The notes below the pieces were generated by a model. It was not told where the DNA came from. It saw only the letters and a program-made list of their open reading frames with translations, and did no database searches. From Acidobacteriota bacterium (GTDB taxonomy: Bacteria; Acidobacteriota; Terriglobia; Terriglobales; Acidobacteriaceae), in assembly GCA_003224995.1 (NCBI GenBank), contig QIAI01000052.1:1-6631 (forward strand): a DNA stretch of 6,631 nucleotides. Direction: 5' to 3'. A program made the translations under genes and the position numbers. Positions within the stretch are counted from its first letter, which is position 1, and the number at the start of each line of letters is the position of its first letter. Shown piece after piece: positions 1-6,245 of the stretch.

Positions 1-714
1 TTCAAGGCTGGCCATGATCCCGTCACCGAGGCCGACCGGGCCATCGATGCCGTCCTGCGTCAAAATCTGCTGCGTGCGGGAGAAGGCTGGCTTTCCGAGG
101 AAAGCGTCGATGACTTCTCTCGACTCCAACACCAGCGGGTTTGGGTGGTGGATCCGCTCGATGGCACGCGCGAGTTCGTCAAGGGAATTCCCGAATTTTG
201 CGTTTCTATTGGATATGTAGAAAATGGACGCCCGGTGGCCGGCGGAATTCACAATCCCGCCACCAACGAGACTTTCATCGGCTCGATCGACAGCGGCATT
301 TTTTATAACGGAAACCCGGCAAGCTGCAGCCAGCGTGCGACCTTACCCGGAGCAGTCACGCTCGCCAGCCGCAGCGAGGTGAAGCGTGGAGAATGGAAAG
401 CATTCGAGAATGGACCTCTGCAAATCCGCGCTATGGGTTCGGTCGCTTACAAGCTGGCACTGGTTGCCGCAGGTCTGGCAGACATTACCTTTACCTTGAC
501 GCCTAAGAATGAATGGGATGTCGCCGCGGGTGCGGCCCTGGTGCTTAGCGGCGGCGGTTCCGTCGCCACGCTGGACAATGCAGACTTCTGCGCCAACAAC
601 AAAAATCCGCTGCTCTCAGGACTCATCGCCTGCGGTCCGCATCTTCGCGGTGAACTTTTGTCTTTGTTGGAACCACACCTTCGCCGGGAAACGCACACCA
701 GCGCACAATCGTAG
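1..714 (+). CDS. cysQ: CysQ-like 3'(2'),5'-bisphosphate nucleotidase, inositol monophosphatase superfamily (5' end missing)
   Basis: This is a Mg-dependent, Li-sensitive-type phosphatase of the inositol monophosphatase fold. CysQ members remove the 3'-phosphate of PAP (or PAPS), clearing the by-product of sulfate assimilation and sulfotransferases in the cytoplasm. The frame is open from base 1 and gives 237 residues to a TAG at 712-714. Full-length relatives are about 250-270 aa, so only a short N-terminal piece is missing. Visible motifs by window residue are DPVTEAD (6-12), the metal-binding Glu pair in LSEES (31-35), the signature DPLDGTREFV (51-60), GSVAYK (147-151 region) and the second metal motif EWDVAAG (171-177). 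The Glu-Phe after DPLDGT favours the CysQ/bisphosphate nucleotidase branch over SuhB-type inositol phosphatases, but substrate cannot be fixed by eye. An internal ATG at 145 falls inside the signature motif and is not the start. The gene converges on the polysaccharide operon, so it is a separate transcription unit. Confidence 0.88.
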   Translation, partial: FKAGHDPVTEADRAIDAVLRQNLLRAGEGWLSEESVDDFSRLQHQRVWVVDPLDGTREFVKGIPEFCVSIGYVENGRPVAGGIHNPATNETFIGSIDSGIFYNGNPASCSQRATLPGAVTLASRSEVKRGEWKAFENGPLQIRAMGSVAYKLALVAAGLADITFTLTPKNEWDVAAGAALVLSGGGSVATLDNADFCANNKNPLLSGLIACGPHLRGELLSLLEPHLRRETHTSAQS

Positions 715-789
715 TGTGCTGTCCGAGAAATAAATAGCTAAAGAAAATCCTGCTCCGGTCGGGATGACGGGATTTGCGGGACAGAACAC
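714..789. repeat. Imperfect inverted repeat filling most of the convergent intergenic gap
   Basis: The arm GTGTGCTGTCC (714-724) and the arm GGACAGAACAC (779-789) are inverted copies matching at 10 of 11 positions, with a 54-base spacer. The left arm begins on the last base of the phosphatase stop codon. The spacer holds an A-rich block (728-747) and a smaller inverted pair, ATCCTG (747-752) and CGGGAT (760-765). This could form a structured 3' end for one or both transcripts, or be an intergenic repeat remnant. Neither is proven. No other candidate feature is visible in 715-808. Confidence 0.4.
741..765 (-). terminator. Possible weak intrinsic terminator of the minus-strand operon
   Basis: Read on the minus strand, about 44 bases past the deacetylase stop, the sequence is ATCCCG, a 7-base loop, CAGGAT, then TTTTCTTT, so a stem runs into a T-rich tract. 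The stem is poor: four perfect pairs (AUCC/GGAU), an A-C mismatch, then one G-C. The call therefore rests mainly on position and the T-rich tail. On the plus strand the same hairpin is slightly better paired (T-G wobble) but no T-run follows it, so it would not terminate the phosphatase transcript. Confidence 0.25.
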
Positions 790-808
790 CAGGATCGGGC
801 GGGGGCGT

Positions 809-1867
809 TCAGGTCTCGATCGGAACATATTTCTGGGTGGCGGCTCGACGCGCGGCCAACAAGTCCCCGACGCCCGAGAGCCAGCTCTCAAACTCAAGCG
901 GCGTCCGAAACTGGTTATCGATGTAGCGCGGGATAAGCAAACTCTGGCTTTTCGTGCTGACCAGACCGTTATCGCAAGTGGTCGCTGACACCACTTGTTC
1001 CTTAGCCAACCACTCGAAGAATTCTGTACGGTAAACGCCGGACGGGTAGCAGAAGTGCACGGGGTTCGAGGCCACGACGGCACGGATCCGCTCGCGATTG
1101 TCACGAATCTCCCTGCGGAACAGCTCTTCCTTTTCGGGGGTTCGATGACGATGGGTATGCAACTGTACATCGACGCCATCGCGCGCAATCTCCTGCAGTT
1201 CTTGCGGGTTCATAATCTGCAGAATGCGCTTCGCAACCAGCCCTTCGTAGTCGATCTGCAAAAATTGACCCAGCTTCGATGCCAGATCATCTTTCTGCCG
1301 GCCCGTCATGTCTTCGCGCACCGTCCGGCCAAGCAAAGCCTGCACCACCTGATGGCGGCCGGCTTCCGTGCGCAGATCGAGAGGTTCCGCGAGGCCTAGA
1401 ACGCTTCCGTCGGGCAAAACCGTGCCCCGCCTTTTCCATAGCATGTAGGAGCAGATCAGGCTGAACACGGGCCGCTGGTAGTCCATGTAGTACGTCGTCT
1501 GATACACGGTCGCGGGGAAGGCGTACTGTTTCAGCAGGGGGAAGGCCTGCCGGTAGAAATCATAGGTGCCGTCGTCGAAAGTGATCGCGACGCTGCGCGA
1601 CGGCAGAGAGCCCGCGTTCAGGCGTTGCAACGCTTCGGCTAACGGCAGAACGGGATACCTGCCTCGCTTCAACATCTCAAAGCGTTGTTCCAGCAACTCC
1701 GGCTGCATGTAGAGGCCGGGACGCCATTGATGTTCATCTTCCAGAGAGATGCCGTGATAACACAAAATCAGCAGGCGATCCCGCCGCCAACGGCTGGCGG
1801 CAACGGCGCGGAAAACACCCGCAGTCTTGAGCGCACGAAGAGTGGCACGCTTGAGCGATCTAAGCAT
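809..1867 (-). CDS. Polysaccharide deacetylase family protein (NodB/CE4 domain)
   Basis: This 352-residue protein is predicted to remove N-acetyl (or similar acyl) groups from an amino-sugar polymer or precursor using a bound divalent metal. Family motifs are visible. LILCYHGIS (33-41) opens the domain. TFDDG (96-100) supplies the catalytic base Asp98 and metal ligand Asp99. HTHRH (237-241) supplies metal ligands His237 and His241. FCYPSG (272-277) takes the place of motif 3, without its usual Arg. Motifs 1 and 2 lie about 137 residues apart, against roughly 50 in compact NodB domains, so residues ~130-230 form an insertion. The N-terminus is basic with no convincing signal peptide or membrane helix. 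The ATG at 1865-1867 is the only sensible start: an in-frame TGA lies two codons upstream and the next Met is inside the domain. No clear Shine-Dalgarno precedes it. It is last in the run, 48 bases after the amidotransferase, and probably cotranscribed. The exact substrate is unknown. Confidence 0.87.
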   Translation of the reverse strand: MLRSLKRATLRALKTAGVFRAVAASRWRRDRLLILCYHGISLEDEHQWRPGLYMQPELLEQRFEMLKRGRYPVLPLAEALQRLNAGSLPSRSVAITFDDGTYDFYRQAFPLLKQYAFPATVYQTTYYMDYQRPVFSLICSYMLWKRRGTVLPDGSVLGLAEPLDLRTEAGRHQVVQALLGRTVREDMTGRQKDDLASKLGQFLQIDYEGLVAKRILQIMNPQELQEIARDGVDVQLHTHRHRTPEKEELFRREIRDNRERIRAVVASNPVHFCYPSGVYRTEFFEWLAKEQVVSATTCDNGLVSTKSQSLLIPRYIDNQFRTPLEFESWLSGVGDLLAARRAATQKYVPIET

Positions 1868-1915
1868 GGCTCACGGAGTGAAGTAATTTCTGCAGATTTG
1901 CGGGACGCACAATGC

Positions 1916-3856
1916 TCATTGGCTAGCTGTAGCACCCTCGGGCTGGGCAATTTCTCCGATGCGCTCTCCCTCGAGGCACACTCGCTCCCAAAGCTCAAGA
2001 TTAAGCAAGCGCCATATGCGATTCCCGTGGTCGCGGACCCCCGCGCGGTGCTCTCCGAATAGCGTGCTCACCGCGTCGCGATTAAAGCGCCCACGTTCGA
2101 CAGTGCGCGGCTCCAGCAACAATTGTTCCAACTGATCCAACTGCTCGCCTGCCAGCCAATAGGCCCATGGCGTGGGGAAACCCATCTTCTGACGATATAC
2201 AACTTCACGCGGCAGAAGATCTTCCACCGCGGCTTTCAAGATGAACTTCCCGGCCAGGCCCTGGGTCTCATACTGCGCTGGAATGCTGGCGGTGAATTCC
2301 ACGAGTTCGTGATCCAGGAATGGCACCCGGCTCTCAATGGAGGCGGCCATACTCATCTGGTCCTGTTTCATTAACAATTCGACCAGGTAGGTTTTGATGT
2401 CGGTATAGAGCATCCGGTGAAGCATGTCGCCGGTCGATGAATCCCAGTACTTCATGGAACCCGCATAGGGATCGCCCGCGAGGTCCTTGGCCTGCGGAGT
2501 CAAAAGCCGCGCTTGATCCGCCGCCGAGAACGCGGAATAGAAATTGTCAAAATAGAACGAAGCCCAAGAGGCACCATCGCGCACCAGGAACGTGTGTTCG
2601 AGTTTACGGTGCAAAGCTCCCGGCAGCGGTCCGGCATGGATTCCGCGCCGCAATATATTTCGTCCAAATTTGGGCACCATCATTCGATACACGTCATCCA
2701 GCCGGGAATTCATCAGCGTCCATGGATAGCGCGTGTATCCCGCCAGGGTCTCGTCGCTGCCTTCGCCGGTGAGCACGACCGTGACACGTTCGCGTGCGAG
2801 CCGCGCGACGAAATAGAGCGAAACACTGGAAGGCCATACGATGGGCTCGTCCTCATGCCAGATCAGGTGCGGCAGAGCCTGGAAGAATTCGTCGCGGCTC
2901 AAACGGACTTCGTGATGCCGGGATCCGATATGTTTCGCAACCGTTCGCGCAAAAGGAAGTTCGCTGAACGCTTCTTCCCCATAGCCGACCGCGAACGTTT
3001 CAATCGGTTCGCGCCGTATCCGGGTGGTGAGCGCAGCCACCGCGCTCGAATCCAGGCCGCCGCTCAAAAACACGCCGAGCGGAACGTCGCTCATCAGATG
3101 GCTGGAGACACATTCCTCCAGCAAAGAGCGGTAACGATCCACGTAAAATTGCCTGGGCCGGCTGCCCGCGTCGGCTTGCACCTTCAGATCCCAGTAGGAG
3201 GAGACCTTGAGTTCTCCGCCTTCGCCGATCGACAACGTGTGTCCGGGCAGCAGCTTGTTGATGCCCGCGTACATGGTGTCTGGCTCCGGGATGTAACCAA
3301 ACGCCAGGTATTCCGCCAAAGTTGCGGAATTGAATTCCGGTTTCACCCCGGGATGAGCCAGGATCGCCTTGATCTCTGACCCAAACAACAAGCTCTTTCC
3401 ATCGTAGCGGTAGTAGAGCGGCTTGATCCCCAGGCGATCGCGGGCAATAAACAGTTCGCGATTACGGCGATCCCAGATCGCGAACGCAAACATGCCTCGC
3501 AAATATTTCACGCAGTCCCGACCGTACTCCTCAAACAGGTGAACAATGGTTTCGGTGTCGCTCCTGGTGCGATAGCGGTGTCCGCGTGCTTCCAGATGCT
3601 TGCGTAGGTCTTGATGGTTATAGAGCTCGCCGTTATATACGATCCAGACGTTCTCTTCCTCGTTGGCAATGGGCTGGTGGCCGGTCTTGATATCGATGAT
3701 GCTGAGTCGCCGCATGGCGAGGCCGACGTTGGCCTCGACGAAAAAGCCATCATCATCCGGCCCGCGATGAGCAATGCGCTGGTTCATTTCTGCCAGCGTG
3801 TCCCGCTCCACGCGCCGGGTCCGATCGCTATAAAACACTCCGCAGATTCCGCACAT
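1916..3856 (-). CDS. asnB: Asparagine synthase (glutamine-hydrolysing) family amidotransferase
   Basis: This 646-residue cytoplasmic enzyme takes ammonia from glutamine and, using ATP, amidates a carboxyl group. The substrate is aspartate in true AsnB, and is often thought to be a sugar acid for homologues in polysaccharide clusters. The N-terminal class II glutaminase domain starts MCGICG, making Cys2 the nucleophile. It continues with RGPDDDG (31-37), RRLSIID (49-55), YNGE (74-77) and RSDTE (98-102). The synthetase domain has the PP-loop SGGLDS (265-270), TGEGSDE (363-369) and the late QKMGFPTP segment. All expected catalytic motifs look intact. At 646 aa it is longer than E. coli AsnB (about 554 aa). 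The motif DEPIVWPSS (336-344) differs from the DEPFADPS form I associate with many AsnB proteins and resembles amidotransferases of exosortase/exopolysaccharide loci (from memory). The ATG lies 2 nt after the heparinase-like stop. The setting between polymer-modifying genes favours a sugar-polymer role, but biosynthetic AsnB is not excluded. Confidence 0.93.
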   Translation of the reverse strand: MCGICGVFYSDRTRRVERDTLAEMNQRIAHRGPDDDGFFVEANVGLAMRRLSIIDIKTGHQPIANEEENVWIVYNGELYNHQDLRKHLEARGHRYRTRSDTETIVHLFEEYGRDCVKYLRGMFAFAIWDRRNRELFIARDRLGIKPLYYRYDGKSLLFGSEIKAILAHPGVKPEFNSATLAEYLAFGYIPEPDTMYAGINKLLPGHTLSIGEGGELKVSSYWDLKVQADAGSRPRQFYVDRYRSLLEECVSSHLMSDVPLGVFLSGGLDSSAVAALTTRIRREPIETFAVGYGEEAFSELPFARTVAKHIGSRHHEVRLSRDEFFQALPHLIWHEDEPIVWPSSVSLYFVARLARERVTVVLTGEGSDETLAGYTRYPWTLMNSRLDDVYRMMVPKFGRNILRRGIHAGPLPGALHRKLEHTFLVRDGASWASFYFDNFYSAFSAADQARLLTPQAKDLAGDPYAGSMKYWDSSTGDMLHRMLYTDIKTYLVELLMKQDQMSMAASIESRVPFLDHELVEFTASIPAQYETQGLAGKFILKAAVEDLLPREVVYRQKMGFPTPWAYWLAGEQLDQLEQLLLEPRTVERGRFNRDAVSTLFGEHRAGVRDHGNRIWRLLNLELWERVCLEGERIGEIAQPEGATASQ

Positions 3857-3858
3857 AG

Positions 3859-6243
3859 TTAAACGCCTATTCGCTTGCTATCACGGTCGAAAGAATCTAA
3901 TTCCGTTTCCACGCGTTCCAGAGACCCCTGCAACTGCACCCAGTCGGGAGCTGACGAAAATAGCTCCGTTTCCCCTGCTGAGCCCACCACTTCAGCATAA
4001 TCTACCAGCCGCGAGCTCGCGAGTACTCGTAATCCGACGGCCTCCGCATAGCTACCCCGGCACAACCCCAGAAGCTGCTCTCCCCGCGCACGATTCACAC
4101 TCCAGTACAGGAACTGTGCATCGCTTGCCCATCCGCCTAGAGTCCACGCCTTGGGGGCGTTCGCAAAAAAGAAGTAGTGTTCCTCTCCGCCCCTTGTATA
4201 GCGATATCCAGAAACCGCGGGGTCGCTCCCGATACGTTGCAGGTGTCCGACTCCGCCCTGGCCACTGGCATTGGGCAACAACAGGCTTACGAATTCCACC
4301 GGCAATTCGGAGGTCGTGCCAAAAGTGATGACACTGGTGCGTTCTTTGCGTCCGTACACGGGAGACCAAAAACAGCGCTGCGCACTCTGCGACCAGCCAT
4401 GGCCCGCAGCTGTGACCACTCCCAACATTTCGGTCCCATTCCCGAACAAGTAGTCTCGCGCCGATGCCGGCGACAAGTTGGCCCCCAGATGCCACGAGAT
4501 CTCAACCGAGTGCGTTCCGTGACCCTCGGCAGCGTCCCGCACCAGCCAAAAGTCGGCCTTGCGATGGAACACCCAGCGACGATGAATTACCGGCGTTGCG
4601 AGCCGCGTGTAGCCATCGTGGCTGCCTACAAAATAATTGAACTTCTGTCCGGCGATCCAGCCTTCTGCTTTCACCGCCGGCAAGTTGATCCAGGAGAACG
4701 GGCCGCCGTCATCCGCCTGATCGAGCGCGTCAACCCGCATGGTGTTGTGTGCAGCCGTGCCGCGGTAGTAAGCGCGCTCGTTCTGGTACTCACCCACATA
4801 TTCCAGAGTGCCGGGATCCATGAGGAGCGCAAAGCCGTTGCTGGTGAGATGAATGCTCAGGGCATCCGCATGCCCGTGACCTGCGCTTGCCGGACCTTGA
4901 GGACCGGCATCGAGGAGCAATTGCTGGCCAATCTCCGCGTCGGCCATCAGAAACAGACCACTTTCCCGCAAGGCAACGGATTTGTCGGAAGGGGGCGCAC
5001 TCTGCAATTGCTCGAAGGCGGCGAAGCCCGAGATTCCCAGCAGCCATAAGCTTTCTTCGCGGCACGCGCCCGAGATGAATTTGAAATCACCGCGCTCAAA
5101 AAGAACAGCGCCCGTGCTGAGCGGGTCTAGAAGATATTCCGCCCGGTTGCGTCGACCGTCAAAGAGGCGGCCGCCATCGTCATCTCCCATGCTGGGCACC
5201 AGGCCAGCGCGGCCGAGAAGCGAGAGCGCATCGAGCATCTTGATCAGGGCGACATCGTAGTCCGCGGGAATGGTAACCGCATTGAGCGCGGCCATTACAC
5301 GCGCATGCAGGAAAAAGTCGAGGGCGTACACGTGATAGTAAGTGGACTGCTCGAAATAAAAACCATCCTGTCGAACCTGTTTCCGAATGCAGTCAACGAC
5401 CACTTGCCATCCACGCTTCTTCCAGCGCGCTGCCTCGGGAAAACCTGGGAACAGCGTCCCCAAAAAGAAGAGGGCTACTGCCTCTCCCAACAAGTGCGTG
5501 TTCGGCGAAAAATAGGTGGAAAGATAAGTTTCAATGTGGCGACCGCTCAACCCCAAGGCGCGCATCCACTCGCGTCGCAACTCAGAGGTCATGGCTGGCG
5601 AATCCGCGAGCAGAAAATAGGTCCACATCCATGACAAGCTTCGGAACGCCACTTCCAGGCTGCTCGCCCAGTTCATGCCTATGGGATAGGGATTGGCATG
5701 GTGCCAGGATTTCCATTGCGCAACCAACTCGCGAACGAATTTTTCGTCTCCCGTGAGCTGATAGGCCTTAGCCAGGGTGACAAAATGTTGGTGGCGGTTC
5801 AACTCCCATGTGATCTTGGAGTCCCCGACTTCCTCGAAATCCAGGTAACGAATCTGAAACCAGGGCTTGCGTGGACCGCGTTTCTCGTGGATCAGATCGA
5901 GATGCCAGTCGATCTCCGTGCCATAATCCAAATCCTCGTATCCCAGCAGGTCGAATCGATGTCGGCAAATTCTTTCCGCGCCGGTCACAATGCCCGCAGC
6001 GGAAGAAGGCAGGCGTTGCTTCAGGACCTCACAAATTCCGGCCACTTCCGCCGGCGCAAAGAAGAACCGTCCAGTTTTCCCGCCAACCTGCCGCTCGAAG
6101 CTTGCGGCAAAGTCATGGCCCCGCCGTTGACGATAGGCGTCCAGGCGAGCCGTCGCATGCTGCCGAATGCGATCGACGAGCTCGCTCCGGCTCATCGCTC
6201 TGAGCCGCTGGAAGCGCTGTCCCCAGGAGGGTGCAGTTGGCAT
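3859..6243 (-). CDS. Heparinase II/III family protein (putative polysaccharide lyase)
   Basis: This is a 794-residue member of the heparinase II/III-like lyases, which break uronic-acid-containing polysaccharides by beta-elimination. The N-terminal half is the alpha-barrel domain, with FDLLG and EIDWHLD (97-116), NWASSLEVAFRSLSW (191-205), NTHLLGE (248-254) and DGFYFEQSTYYH (293-304). The second half is the beta-sandwich part, with GHGHADALS (455-463), MDPGT (475-479), YRGTAAHNT (493-501) and a long C-terminal tail. By family analogy, the active-site candidates are Asn248, Tyr302/Tyr303 with His304, His456/His458 and His499. There is no hydrophobic signal peptide: the N-terminus is charged and helical. 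Such leaderless homologues occur in capsule and exopolysaccharide clusters, where their true reaction is often untested. The ATG at 6241-6243 follows the upstream TAG by 2 nt and has a purine-rich ribosome site. The TAA at 3859-3861 ends 2 nt before the amidotransferase ATG. Polymer specificity cannot be read from the sequence. Confidence 0.87.
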   Translation of the reverse strand: MPTAPSWGQRFQRLRAMSRSELVDRIRQHATARLDAYRQRRGHDFAASFERQVGGKTGRFFFAPAEVAGICEVLKQRLPSSAAGIVTGAERICRHRFDLLGYEDLDYGTEIDWHLDLIHEKRGPRKPWFQIRYLDFEEVGDSKITWELNRHQHFVTLAKAYQLTGDEKFVRELVAQWKSWHHANPYPIGMNWASSLEVAFRSLSWMWTYFLLADSPAMTSELRREWMRALGLSGRHIETYLSTYFSPNTHLLGEAVALFFLGTLFPGFPEAARWKKRGWQVVVDCIRKQVRQDGFYFEQSTYYHVYALDFFLHARVMAALNAVTIPADYDVALIKMLDALSLLGRAGLVPSMGDDDGGRLFDGRRNRAEYLLDPLSTGAVLFERGDFKFISGACREESLWLLGISGFAAFEQLQSAPPSDKSVALRESGLFLMADAEIGQQLLLDAGPQGPASAGHGHADALSIHLTSNGFALLMDPGTLEYVGEYQNERAYYRGTAAHNTMRVDALDQADDGGPFSWINLPAVKAEGWIAGQKFNYFVGSHDGYTRLATPVIHRRWVFHRKADFWLVRDAAEGHGTHSVEISWHLGANLSPASARDYLFGNGTEMLGVVTAAGHGWSQSAQRCFWSPVYGRKERTSVITFGTTSELPVEFVSLLLPNASGQGGVGHLQRIGSDPAVSGYRYTRGGEEHYFFFANAPKAWTLGGWASDAQFLYWSVNRARGEQLLGLCRGSYAEAVGLRVLASSRLVDYAEVVGSAGETELFSSAPDWVQLQGSLERVETELDSFDRDSKRIGV
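3864..3868 (-). promoter_or_regulatory. Weak ribosome binding site for the amidotransferase gene
   Basis: On the minus strand, AGGCG lies 7 bases before the ATG at 3854-3856, inside the last codons of the heparinase-like gene. The junction reads TAA-CT-ATG. A weak site next to an upstream stop suggests that ribosomes finishing the first gene restart on the second. Confidence 0.4.
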
Positions 6244-6245
6244 GG

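Noticed and set aside
145..714. Phosphatase starting at the ATG at 145
   Set aside because: This start would cut the DPLDGT metal-binding signature away from the upstream DPVTEAD and SEES motifs, which are in the same open frame back to base 1. The gene is truncated by the window edge instead.
616..1188. Minus-strand open frame of 190 codons spanning the intergenic gap
   Set aside because: It overlaps both the phosphatase and the deacetylase in other frames. Its Ser/Arg/Pro-rich translation has no domain.
1868..1915. Possible promoter before the deacetylase gene
   Set aside because: The 48-base gap holds no convincing -35/-10 pair and no strong ribosome site. Read-through from the upstream gene is simpler.
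2513..3379. Long plus-strand open frame of 288 codons
   Set aside because: It lies wholly opposite the amidotransferase gene, whose motifs are intact. The translation shows no recognisable domain. It is a typical antisense shadow in GC-rich DNA.
4177..5049. Long plus-strand open frame of 290 codons
   Set aside because: It is antisense to the heparinase-like gene, is rich in Arg and Pro, has no domain and has no supporting ribosome site. It is treated as a shadow.
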